Positions 1 through 8,460 of a DNA stretch of 43,373 nt are shown piece by piece. The DNA lies in NCBI GenBank assembly GCA_910589655.1, contig CAJUTJ010000177.1, positions 1 through 43,373 of the forward strand, given 5' to 3'. The stretch's first letter is position 1. Each line of letters begins with the position of its first letter. Made by a program: the position numbers and the translations under genes. The stretch comes from an uncultured Acetatifactor sp. (GTDB lineage Bacteria > Bacillota > Clostridia > Lachnospirales > Lachnospiraceae). The notes under the pieces are model-generated. The model did no database searches. It had not been told where the DNA came from and was given only the letters and a program-made list of their open reading frames with translations.

Positions 1-174
1 GCCGAAGTCGCTTGTCCAATGGTAAAACCGCCTGTTGGAATTGAAGTCTGCCCTGTCGTCTGTGCGGATTTGCGGGGTGGTGGTTTCATCAACTCCATGG
101 TCCCGCAATATTTTTTCCTCGGCTTCTTTCCAGATAAGCCATTTCCTGTTCTCACGTCCGTTGTTGTATGCCAT
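1..174 (-). CDS. N-terminus of a small mobile-element-type protein (partial, runs off the window)
   Basis: Read on the minus strand, an ATG at 172-174 is preceded by a GGAGG ribosome-binding site eight bases upstream, and 58 codons stay open to the window edge. The protein begins MAYNNGRENRKWLIWKEAEE and is rich in Arg, Lys and Glu. It resembles, from memory, small sigma-like or regulatory proteins carried by conjugative elements of Clostridia, but no diagnostic motif lies within the visible part. The broken IS110 gene nearby agrees with mobile-element surroundings. The plus-strand open frames over the same bases lack ribosome-binding sites and are shadows. I am fairly sure that it is coding and unsure of the function. 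Confidence 0.55.
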   Translation of the reverse strand, partial: MAYNNGRENRKWLIWKEAEEKILRDHGVDETTTPQIRTDDRADFNSNRRFYHWTSDFG

Positions 175-366
175 CTTTTTTTCCTCCAATCTGAGATTTT
201 TGAAAATGTTAAAATCCAGATTGGAAAGGCGGCGAACGGCATCGAAGAAGAACAAAAACACTCGACTGAACATAAGGGTTAGCGAGGATTTTAATAATAT
301 AATATAACAGCTAATATTACCCTTAAAAAACATCAAATCACAAATCCTGACTTTTAAGAAATCCAA

Positions 367-454
367 ACTTCCAAACATGCCGACGCAGTCGGCACAAACA
401 ATTAATGAATCGGTGCAGTCTGGGGAGAAGCTCTGCTCCGCAGAGCGTGAAATT
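367..454 (+). repeat. Two-hairpin dispersed repeat, copy 1 (full length)
   Basis: About 88 bp that recur at 27502-27588 (inverted, full length), 12505-12559 (first half) and 2484-2532 (inverted, first half). The first half carries a hairpin TGCCGAC-gca-GTCGGCA followed by ACAAACAAT and a GAATCGGTGCA block. The second half carries CTCTGC-tcc-GCAGAG. It lies between genes in every copy. The stem bases differ between copies in compensating pairs, so structure appears to be conserved. Confidence 0.85.
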
Positions 455-510
455 GTCATTTATATAACCCGTCTTTCTGCGAAAGACACCAATGGCCATG
501 AAACAGTTGC

Positions 511-1359
511 ACGAAAGGAAATAAGACCGACCGCAAAGATGCCAAATGGATTTGTGATCTATACATGTGCGGCATGGTGAAACCTTCCTTTATTCCGGCT
601 GCTGACATCAGAGAGCTCAGGGATCTCGTAAGATACCGTTTCAAACCCACCTGTATGATTACCGGCGAGAAAACCATGCGCAGGATTGCCTCACTGTATC
701 CAACCTTAAACTGGATGATGTCTTTTCTGATGTGTTAGGTAAATCTTCCCGTTCTATTACAGAACAGATTCTGCAACACCCCGGAGAAATATTTGATGCA
801 GCACCTTTTGTTCACCGCCGCTGTAAAACTCCCATTGCAGAAATACAGGCTGCTGTTGACGGGGCTGTCTCTAAAGAACAAGCTGCGAAACTCAGACAAT
901 GCCTTGATCATATCGATGAATTACAAAGGCACATTTCAGAAGCAGAACAGGAAATCCTTCGTCTCAGTGATAAATATGATGGGCAGGATGCTGTCCTCGA
1001 AATGAAAAAGCGACCGCAAAATCAAATCCACGCGGATTTCCCGTGCGGGTTCCTGTTTTAAGCCAGTTTTGGCGCAAGTTGCAAATGCTTTAATCAAATC
1101 TAAGAAGCATCCTGAATTTACCACTCGTTACAAGCGTATCAAAGCACGCCGTGGCCACAAGAAAGCTATCATTGCTGTCTGTCGTATGATACTCACTGCT
1201 ATCTGGCGCATACTTACGGAGTTAAAGCCATATGCACCAGACGGTTTTCTTGAATCTCGTCCTGTGACTAAGGAAAAAGTATTAACCACTTCACAGGCGC
1301 TTAATCTACTTAGGCAAAGAGGTTATCTTATCAAAGATGATCCTTTACCAGCTTTTTGA
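511..1359 (+). pseudogene. Remnant of an IS110-family transposase
   Basis: The reading frame from 511 gives NKTDRKDAKWICDLYMC and then VKPSFIPAADIRELRDLV, the typical middle of IS110-family (DEDD) transposases. It shifts frame near 672-680, continues as LTVSNLKLDDVFSDVLGKSS through the coiled helical segment to about 980, and then a deletion replaces the centre of the protein. It resumes with FKPVLAQVANALIKSKKHPEF and ends LLRQRGYLIKDDPLPAF at 1359. The N-terminal catalytic part and the C-terminal serine/glycine motif region are missing, so the gene cannot make an active enzyme. Together with repeat copy 1 just upstream it marks an old insertion site. Confidence 0.85.
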
Positions 1360-1745
1360 TTAGGTGTTGCGTTTATATTCAATTTTTTGCCGCCAAAAGA
1401 TGGCTTATTTGTGATGCCCAAATATATTCACTATCCACGCCCCATTTGTTTCAAACTCTTTTTTTTCTTAAAATGCGCCTTATTTGTTTACATTTTTGTT
1501 TGGAGATGATACGCTATTGTATATCAGGCAAAGAGTGAAAGAAATGAAGAAACTAATTCATTCCTCGAAGTATCACCTGCGCAATTTTCCGGTCTTTCAT
1601 CAGTTCATAAATTGTTTATGAGGCCATTGAAGGATATTGATTAGTATATCAAAAAGGATGTTGGCGCCTATAAAGCATACAGGGGGATACGGAGGAAAGC
1701 GCCAAGTGGAAGGAGCAGTTTATTATTTGCTAAAGGAGGATGGGT
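1360..1745. other. Intergenic stretch, no gene recognised
   Basis: AT-rich sequence between the IS110 remnant and the next gene. Short open frames exist but none combines a ribosome-binding site with a recognisable protein. The last bases hold the AAAGGAGG ribosome-binding site (1733-1739) of the following gene. Confidence 0.5.
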
Positions 1746-2471
1746 ATGGGAATACAGACAAAAGGAAAATGTAAATACTGCGGAAAAGAATACACAAAGG
1801 GCAATATGTTTAAGCATTTAGCTTCCTGCAAGGGGCGTAAAGCGGCATTAGAGTCAGGGACAGGCAGAAAATGCGGGTACTTTGAGCTTGCGGTATACGG
1901 GAAATACTCTAAGGAATATTGGCTGATCCTAGAGGTACGTGAAAATGCCACACTGAAGGATTTAGATGATTTCCTGCGGGATATTTGGCTGGAGTGCTGC
2001 GGCCATTTGAGCAGCTTTGAGATTGGAGGCGTGACTTATGACGCCTACCCCGATACAAGTTCTTTTTGGGGGCCTCCTGCTAAAAGCATGAACTGCAAAT
2101 TGAAGACAGTGCTGCAGACAGGTATGAAGTTTGGCTATGAATATGATTTTGGCTCTTCAACGGTTCTGGTTCTGGAGGTTCATGGTTATAGGGAAGGCTT
2201 TATGACAAAAGAGAAGATTACCCTTCTCTCAAGGAATAATATGCCGGAAATTGAGTGTGATGTATGTCATCAGAAAAAGGCGGCTGCCATCTGTACGGAA
2301 TGCATATATGACGGCGGCGGTTTCTTATGCGAAGATTGCGCCAAGGAGCATGAATGCGGGGAAGATATGCTGCTTCCTGTCTGCAATTCTCCAAGGATGG
2401 GGGTCTGTGCATATTCGGGGAGCGAAGTTTATCCGGAACAATTTGTGCCGGACTGTGAAAACGAGAGCTAA
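1746..2471 (+). CDS. pRiA4b ORF-3-like protein with flanking zinc-binding modules
   Basis: A 241-residue protein. The start at 1746 is preferred over an ATG at 1740 because the AAAGGAGG ribosome-binding site ends at 1739, leaving six bases of spacing. The N-terminus holds a Cys-rich finger (CKYCGKEY, then a His and a Cys in FKHLASC). The centre, about residues 40-150, matches the plasmid pRiA4b ORF-3 family (PF07929), with the typical LKDLDDFLRDIWLECCGHLS and MKFGYEYDFGSSTVLVLEV segments. The C-terminal third has paired cysteines (CDVCHQKKAAAICTEC, then CEDCAKEHECG) that look like a B-box or zinc-ribbon module. This family is often found beside transposons and its biochemical role is not known. 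It stands alone here. Confidence 0.85.
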   Translation: MGIQTKGKCKYCGKEYTKGNMFKHLASCKGRKAALESGTGRKCGYFELAVYGKYSKEYWLILEVRENATLKDLDDFLRDIWLECCGHLSSFEIGGVTYDAYPDTSSFWGPPAKSMNCKLKTVLQTGMKFGYEYDFGSSTVLVLEVHGYREGFMTKEKITLLSRNNMPEIECDVCHQKKAAAICTECIYDGGGFLCEDCAKEHECGEDMLLPVCNSPRMGVCAYSGSEVYPEQFVPDCENES

Positions 2472-2483
2472 GTCATTCCTTGC

Positions 2484-2532
2484 CTTGCACCGATCAATTG
2501 TTTGTGCCGACTGCGTCGGCATGACTGGAAGG
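2484..2532 (-). repeat. Two-hairpin dispersed repeat, partial copy (first half, inverted)
   Basis: It begins 12 bases after the stop codon of the pRiA4b-like gene. Its reverse complement carries TGCCGAC-gca-GTCGGCA, ACAAACAATTGATCGGTGCAAG, identical in the stem to the copy at 367 but with a short deletion in the linker and without the CTCTGC/GCAGAG half. Confidence 0.75.
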
Positions 2533-2991
2533 TTGGAAAATTTGCAGGCCGGTGATGTATCCACGGGAGGGTTTGCGGAGTGGAAATGAATATTACCGCA
2601 CATAGCGATATCGTTTTGCAGCATGCTGACAACGTGATATGGTTGTCTCAACGGAAGGACAGATGGAAAGAGATAATGAAGGAGTGCTGACAGGCTGCTT
2701 AAGGGAGGATTATGATAAAATATGATTTCCGGAACGGCCGTTAGATTCCCAAGATATTGATATTGAATTGAGAAGAATTTAGTGAGAGTTTATCTATGGA
2801 GCGGCGTTGCTTTTTGCTTGTAAATTCGTTAGCCAGCGCTCGATTTCCAGTGCTCATGGTATCAATGATTCTGCTGGCGCAGAATGCAAGCCTGCTTACG
2901 CTGTCTTGCCATCACTTCGTGATGCATTATACCGGTAATCCATGGCTTGTTGGTAGGGGAGGGGCGGGATAGGTTTTGGGAAGGAGAACGT
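2533..2991. other. Intergenic stretch before the GH115 gene, nothing recognised
   Basis: About 460 bp with no convincing gene, RNA motif or terminator. Its end contains the ribosome-binding site of the GH115 gene (GAAGGAGA at 2980-2987). Confidence 0.4.
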
Positions 2992-5900
2992 ATGGGATTT
3001 AACATTAAAACAGGACAAAAAGTAGAGCTGCGGTACGGCAGTGCGGAACCGGAGGCGGTGAAAATTGCCGTCCGTAATTTGGCTCAGGATTTGCGGAAAG
3101 TACTGTCTGAGGTGGAGGTGGTTTTCCGGGAGACAACTGCGGAGGGGACAAAAGAGAGCGCGCGGGAACTCTCCGCTGAGGAGGCTGAGGACGGAAAAGA
3201 GTTCAAAGAAAGCGAGTCCGGAGGAACAAATCAGCAGGAAATCTGTGACGGTGCAAGGGAACAGGAAATTTCTGTCATTATAATAAAAACTCTTTTACAA
3301 CAGGGCAGTGCGGCAGAGAATGCTGCAAAGCAAGGTAATACAGGGGAAAATGGTACAATTGCCGCAAAGCAACCCGCCGCAGGAAAAAGCCGTATAGAAC
3401 CGGAGGAGATAGAACAGGTCATTGACCGGAGCCTGATGACGGATGAAGCGGGGCTGTTCCGCAAGGAAGCGTATCAGCTGCGGGTTCAGGACAAAACCTT
3501 GTACATAGCGGGAACCGACCGGAGAGGCACGATTTACGGTATTTATACATTCTGCCAGTGGATGGGCGTTTCTCCGTGGTATTTTTTTGCCGATGTACCC
3601 GTGAAGAAAAAGCAAGAACTTGCTCTGGAAGAGGGATACTGCCGGACGGATTGGCCGTCGGTGGAATACCGTGGTATTTTTATAAATGATGAGGAAGAGT
3701 TGGAGGTCTGGGTACGGAATTATATGGGAGAGCCTACCATCGGCGTAAAGAGCTATGAGAAGATTTTCGAGCTTCTGCTGCGCTTAAAGGCAAATTATAT
3801 CTGGCCTGCCATGCATGTAAATTCCTTTAACCTGACACCGGAGAACGGTGCGCTGGCAGACAGGATGGGGATTGTGGTGGGCACCTCCCACTGTGATATG
3901 CTGATGCGCTCCAACAACAGGGAGTGGAAGCCTTGGATTCAGAAAAAAGGCTATACCGATGCGGCCTATGATTATTCCATTGAGGGAAGAAACAGGGATA
4001 TCCTGAAAGAATACTGGAGGGAGAGCGTGGAGCAGAACCGCGATTTTGAGGTCTGTTATACACTGGGTATGCGGGGCATCCATGATTCCGGCTTTGAGAC
4101 GAAACATTTGGATGGCAGGACGGAAGAAGAGATCCGGAATGCTAAGATTTCGCTTTTAGAGCAGATTATCACTGACCAGAGAGAGATTCTCGGAGATACG
4201 CTGGGGCATGAGACCATGATGACCTTTATCCCCTATAAAGAAGTGCTGGAGCTGTATGATAATGGGTTAAAAATACCGGAGGATATGACGCTGGTATGGG
4301 CCAATGACAATTACGGTTATATCCGCCGTTACCCGTCGGAACAGGAGAAGGAGAGGAAGGGCGGCAACGGTATTTACTACCATAATTCCTATTGGGCGCC
4401 GCCCAGCATGTCCTATGTGTTTTTATGTTCCATCCCTCTGGCTCATACGAGGAATGAGCTGCAGAAAGCGTGGGATGAGGGAATCCGCAAGCTCTGGGTG
4501 CTGAACAGCGGTGCAATGAAACCGCTGGAGCAGGAGATTACCTTCTTTTTAAAATTGGCATGGGAAATCGGTAAGCCGGGGGCGCTCACGGAGGATGTGG
4601 AAGCTTTTGTGGAGGATTGGATAGACGGCAGCTTTACCGGAAAGATCGGGAGACAGGTGTCTGACCTGCTCAATGATTTCTCTCAGCTGACCAATGTCCG
4701 TAAGCTGGAAAATATGGATTATGATGCCTTTTCCCAGACGGCTTACGGTGACGAAGCAGCGATAAGGATTCATCGGTATGAGGAACTGTTTGCACAGGGG
4801 AATGCCTTGTACGAAAAGCTGCCGGAGGAGGAGAAGGATGCCTTTTTCCAACTGGTTTTGATGCGGATCCATGCGGCGTATTTTACGAATTTATCTTATT
4901 ATTACGGGGACAGAAGCACATTAATGTATGACCGGGGCAATCAGCAGGGGGCGCGGCATTATACGGAAAAATCAAGAGAAGCTGAGGATGCCAGAAGGCG
5001 GCTCCTGCACTATTATAATCATGTGATGTGCGGCGGTAAGTGGAACGGAATCCTGAATCCGGAGGGATTCCCCCCGCCAAGGGCGGCTATGATGCCGGTA
5101 TGCACACCGCCTTTGGAGTGGTGTGGCGGGTGTTCCGTGGAAGCGGAAAGCGGCTCTTTGGAAGAGAGCGACAGCGGATGCATTAGGGAATCGTGCATTG
5201 GTTCTTCGGCAGAAAGTGCCGGAGGGTGCACTATGGAATCAGGCATTGGTTCTTTGGCAGAAAGTGCCAACGGATGCACTGCGGAACCGGGCAGTGGTTC
5301 TACGGAAAAGAGCGACAATGTATGCACTATGGAAGCATGCAATTGTTCCTCGGAAGGGAGTGCCTGCAGATACACCACAGAATCAGACAGCAAGGTTTTA
5401 AAGGACAAAAATGCTTGGGAAGTATATCTTTGGAACGAAGAGGAGGAGATTTGCTTCGCAACTCCCGGAGAAAAGTGGCTGGAAATCGGCAATCTGGGGA
5501 CGGGCGAATTCGAAGTCAGTCTGTGCGCCCCCCGGTGGATTACCTTGTCCGAAGAGCGGGCAGTGATTCGCAGTGAGAAGAGGATATCGGTCACTGTGGC
5601 AGAAACCGCGGAGAACCGTGAAGGAGAAATCGTGATAGAGAATCTCTGTGACGGCACTGCTAAACGGATTCCCGTTAGAATATTGGCGACGGATCTTGGG
5701 AAGGACGGGAACGGAGAAGACAACCGTTTTGCCGCCTGCTGTGCCTATGAGGAGGACGGGCTTGTGGTGCTGGAGGCGGCACAGGTTTACTCAGGGCTGG
5801 AATCTTCCGGTGATTTTAAAAATATCCCCAGACTGGGACGTATGCAAGGAAGTCTGGTAGAGGCGCGGGTGAAGAGAGAACCCGTTAACGGCACTCAGGA

Positions 5901-6990
5901 GACGACAAAGAGAGAGGGCATCCCGCTGCGTTATCATTTCGTGACCCGCAGCAAGGGAGATTTTCTGTTGGAAATCCATCGGTTCCCTTCCTTGAATTCG
6001 GTGGGAAGAATCCGCATCGGACTATCCTTGGACGATGGCCCGGTGCAGATTGCGGAATCCTTTTCCAATGACGAATGGAAAGGCAATTGGAAGAAAAATG
6101 TGTTGAATAACGTGGATCGTCTGTATGTGACGCTTCCTGCGGCGGCTCCGGGAAGACATGAGCTTTCCCTCTGGGCAGTGGATCCCTATTTTGCATTTTC
6201 CCGCATGGTAATATATACCGCTCCCAGAAAGGAGAATGCTCTGGCAGGAATAAAAGGAGCGCAGCCGCTGCCCTTGGAACGGGAGATTCATAAGTGGTGC
6301 GATTCCTTTTACGGAAAATATGAGTTGCCGCCCAGACCTGTGTTCTATGCCGTTTATGAAAACAGCGAGGACACGCTTTCGGTAACATGCAGAGAAGTGC
6401 AGGCGGATCATTATGGCAAAGAGGTAAAGCCGGACTGGTATCGGCAGCGGGGAAACCGCGTATTCGAAGAGAACCGGGGAGCCGTCAAAATTGATGCGGC
6501 GGCGGCTCTGGCTCAGAGCCGGTACGCATGGACGCAGGAACCGGAAGGGCGTTCTGCCCTGTGGGGACAGAAGAACGGTTTGTGGCGCCACTGTGCCGGT
6601 GAATCTTTTGGACGAAGCGGGCTTGCTCTGTATATCAGGACTCCGGAATTAAGCTGGCAGGTACAGGAAGCCCCCAGCCTGAATTACCGTTTTGTCTGTC
6701 AGGGAGGGGGATACACTCTCTGGATACTGACTAAGTTTAACCTGCGGGAGGAAGGGGTTCTTGCGGCAGGATTTGACGATAAGATCATACCCAAGGAGCA
6801 GTTGTGCAGAAACGGCAGTCTATGGCGTTATGAAGCGGAGCAGATTTACCGCTGGATACCCTTGGCACAGGCGGAGCTTGCGTCCGGGGAGCATGTGCTT
6901 CACATATATGCCCTTGCCTCCGGGATGCGGTATGACAGGATCTATCTGACTAAGGGAGAAGAACTTCCTCCCATGGATACCGAATGGTAA
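2992..6990 (+). CDS. Glycoside hydrolase family 115 (xylan alpha-1,2-glucuronidase-like)
   Basis: 1332 residues from the ATG at 2992, chosen for its GAAGGAGA ribosome-binding site; a longer frame from 2947 has none. GH115 enzymes remove 4-O-methyl-glucuronic acid or glucuronic acid side chains from xylan. Family signatures are clear: WPSVEYRGIFINDEE, LRLKANYIWPAMHVNSFN, VVGTSHCDMLMRSNNREW and LGMRGIHDSGFET within about residues 220-370, followed by the helical part to about 690. No signal peptide is seen, so it should act in the cytoplasm on imported oligosaccharides. Two low-complexity insertions are odd: a Glu/Gly/Ser-rich segment around residues 47-140, and a Cys/Ser/Glu/Gly linker around 712-803 made of five or six imperfect 16-residue repeats. 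The C-terminal part (about 805-1330) is the usual beta-rich tail, giving a protein longer than most of its family. Its downstream end is closed by a terminator. Confidence 0.93.
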   Translation: MGFNIKTGQKVELRYGSAEPEAVKIAVRNLAQDLRKVLSEVEVVFRETTAEGTKESARELSAEEAEDGKEFKESESGGTNQQEICDGAREQEISVIIIKTLLQQGSAAENAAKQGNTGENGTIAAKQPAAGKSRIEPEEIEQVIDRSLMTDEAGLFRKEAYQLRVQDKTLYIAGTDRRGTIYGIYTFCQWMGVSPWYFFADVPVKKKQELALEEGYCRTDWPSVEYRGIFINDEEELEVWVRNYMGEPTIGVKSYEKIFELLLRLKANYIWPAMHVNSFNLTPENGALADRMGIVVGTSHCDMLMRSNNREWKPWIQKKGYTDAAYDYSIEGRNRDILKEYWRESVEQNRDFEVCYTLGMRGIHDSGFETKHLDGRTEEEIRNAKISLLEQIITDQREILGDTLGHETMMTFIPYKEVLELYDNGLKIPEDMTLVWANDNYGYIRRYPSEQEKERKGGNGIYYHNSYWAPPSMSYVFLCSIPLAHTRNELQKAWDEGIRKLWVLNSGAMKPLEQEITFFLKLAWEIGKPGALTEDVEAFVEDWIDGSFTGKIGRQVSDLLNDFSQLTNVRKLENMDYDAFSQTAYGDEAAIRIHRYEELFAQGNALYEKLPEEEKDAFFQLVLMRIHAAYFTNLSYYYGDRSTLMYDRGNQQGARHYTEKSREAEDARRRLLHYYNHVMCGGKWNGILNPEGFPPPRAAMMPVCTPPLEWCGGCSVEAESGSLEESDSGCIRESCIGSSAESAGGCTMESGIGSLAESANGCTAEPGSGSTEKSDNVCTMEACNCSSEGSACRYTTESDSKVLKDKNAWEVYLWNEEEEICFATPGEKWLEIGNLGTGEFEVSLCAPRWITLSEERAVIRSEKRISVTVAETAENREGEIVIENLCDGTAKRIPVRILATDLGKDGNGEDNRFAACCAYEEDGLVVLEAAQVYSGLESSGDFKNIPRLGRMQGSLVEARVKREPVNGTQETTKREGIPLRYHFVTRSKGDFLLEIHRFPSLNSVGRIRIGLSLDDGPVQIAESFSNDEWKGNWKKNVLNNVDRLYVTLPAAAPGRHELSLWAVDPYFAFSRMVIYTAPRKENALAGIKGAQPLPLEREIHKWCDSFYGKYELPPRPVFYAVYENSEDTLSVTCREVQADHYGKEVKPDWYRQRGNRVFEENRGAVKIDAAAALAQSRYAWTQEPEGRSALWGQKNGLWRHCAGESFGRSGLALYIRTPELSWQVQEAPSLNYRFVCQGGGYTLWILTKFNLREEGVLAAGFDDKIIPKEQLCRNGSLWRYEAEQIYRWIPLAQAELASGEHVLHIYALASGMRYDRIYLTKGEELPPMDTEW

Positions 6991-7001
6991 TGATAAAACT
7001 C

Positions 7002-7038
7002 ACCCCGCTGCCTGCAGCGGGGTTCGCTTATCGTTTTT
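7002..7038 (+). terminator. Terminator after the GH115 gene
   Basis: Perfect 9-bp stem ACCCCGCTG (7002-7010) and CAGCGGGGT (7015-7023) with a four-base loop. A run of six T follows ten bases later. It lies 12 bases past the stop codon. Confidence 0.7.
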
Positions 7039-7117
7039 TCCGGTGGTAACGCCCGCACTGCTTATAGCGTCTGTATCGTGATAAATTGTGTGGACGGAAA
7101 CCCTTGGCACTGTGAAA

Positions 7118-7208
7118 GTTACTGTCCACACCCGCGCCACCGCGAGGCGTTTTTACATTGTTTTGCTATTTTTGTGTATGTGTTACCGGTCACGAAGCGA
7201 ACAGTAAC
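7118..7208 (+). repeat. GTTACTGTT-ended MITE, diverged 91-bp copy
   Basis: Bounded by GTTACTGTCCAC on the left and GCGAACAGTAAC on the right. Internal blocks (CGCGAGG, TTGTTTTGCTATTTTTGTG, CACGAAGCGAACAGTAAC) match the better copy at 31565-31673. No target duplication is clear. The rest of the 6991-7347 spacer holds only the terminator and the next ribosome-binding site. Confidence 0.7.
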
Positions 7209-7347
7209 TTGTGGAAAGGCTTCGGGAAGATTAATCGGCAATCATTATTTTCTGCCGGAAGAAAATGTGATATGATAAAAAATGAAAAAGCAGTTTACGG
7301 TTCCGGACAATCGTTCCGGAGCGGAAACAGGGATACGAGGTGAGGGT

Positions 7348-8460
7348 ATGGAAAAAACATTGTTAAAACCTCCTGTGGAAGTAAGGTATCAGGGGGAACT
7401 GGAGGCATTAAAGGGTACTGACACAGGATGCCGGCCGGAAAACTGGCAGATGTCGCCGCGGGCGGTGAGGACATTCATTTTGGGGAGCCCTAAGCCTGTC
7501 GTTTATGAGGGAAAGGAATATATTATCGAGAAAAAATATTTCGGTAACGATGCACTGGTGGAGCGGTGTATTGTGACTTTGGCAGGAAACCGCGGGCTGA
7601 TGCTGGTGGGAGAGCCGGGAACGGCGAAAACGATGCTTTCGGAACTGCTCTCTGCGGCAATCAGCGGCGTCAGCACAAATACCATACAGGGTACGGCGGG
7701 AACCACCGAGGATATGATTAAGTATTCGTGGAATTATGCCTTGCTGCTGGCCAAAGGACCCAGCAGGGAGGCGTTGGTTCCGGCGCCCTTGTACATAGGG
7801 ATGGAAAAGGGCATTCTCACAAGGTTTGAGGAGATTACCAGAACGCCTGCGGAGATTCAGGACAGCTTAATCAGCGTGCTCAGCGACAAGGTATTAAATG
7901 TGCCGGAATTGGGCGACAACGGATTTTTGTTTGCCAAAGCGGGATTTAATGTTATCGGAACGGCAAACACAAGGGATAAGGGTGTAAACGAGATGAGCAG
8001 CGCCCTGAAACGCCGTTTTAATTTTGAGACGGTGATGCCGGTCCGGGAAGCGGCCATGGAAAAAATGATTATTCTGAACGAAGTCAATAAACTGGCGGAG
8101 GAAAGCCATATCCAAGTTCAGGCGGACGAAGATGTGGCGGAGATTTTGGCATCCACCTATCATGAGCTGCGGGAAGGAGTTTCCTCCTACGGACACAGAA
8201 TCGATAAGCCCTCGGCAGTGATGAGTACTGCAGAGGCCGTGTCCGTGTACTATCAGGCTATGATTACAGGTTACTATTACGGGGATTCCCATATAGATAT
8301 GGACTGTCTGGTACAGAATCTGGTGGGGGCGGTATCCAAAGAAAATAAGGATGATCTGGAAAAGGTAAAGGCATATTTTAACACCGTCATCAAAGATAAG
8401 AGTGACAAGGAAGGTGGATTATGGAAAAAATATTACGAAGCGAGGAAATGGCTGAGATAA
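7348..8460 (+). CDS. MoxR-type AAA+ ATPase, YehL-like
   Basis: 370 residues from the ATG at 7348, which has a GAGGTGAGGG ribosome-binding site; an ATG 66 bases upstream has none. Walker A is GEPGTAKT (residues 88-95). The Walker B position reads LTRFEEI rather than the usual LDEI, so Glu replaces the Asp. Sensor 1 is FNVIGTANTRDKG, with an arginine finger in SALKRRFNF. MoxR ATPases act as chaperone-like remodellers, usually with a VWA-domain partner, and YehL is a named MoxR subfamily. Its last 40 bases overlap the DUF5682 gene, showing translational coupling. The VWA, SWIM and DUF4132 partners lie further downstream. The substrate is unknown. Confidence 0.92.
   Translation: MEKTLLKPPVEVRYQGELEALKGTDTGCRPENWQMSPRAVRTFILGSPKPVVYEGKEYIIEKKYFGNDALVERCIVTLAGNRGLMLVGEPGTAKTMLSELLSAAISGVSTNTIQGTAGTTEDMIKYSWNYALLLAKGPSREALVPAPLYIGMEKGILTRFEEITRTPAEIQDSLISVLSDKVLNVPELGDNGFLFAKAGFNVIGTANTRDKGVNEMSSALKRRFNFETVMPVREAAMEKMIILNEVNKLAEESHIQVQADEDVAEILASTYHELREGVSSYGHRIDKPSAVMSTAEAVSVYYQAMITGYYYGDSHIDMDCLVQNLVGAVSKENKDDLEKVKAYFNTVIKDKSDKEGGLWKKYYEARKWLR

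Noticed and set aside
5019..5723. 234-residue minus-strand frame with regular Leu/Ser repeats
   Set aside because: The repeats arise from the tandem repeat in the GH115 gene on the other strand; no start signal.
7078..7275. Small open frames in the spacer before the MoxR-type gene
   Set aside because: They lie within a MITE copy and have no ribosome-binding site.
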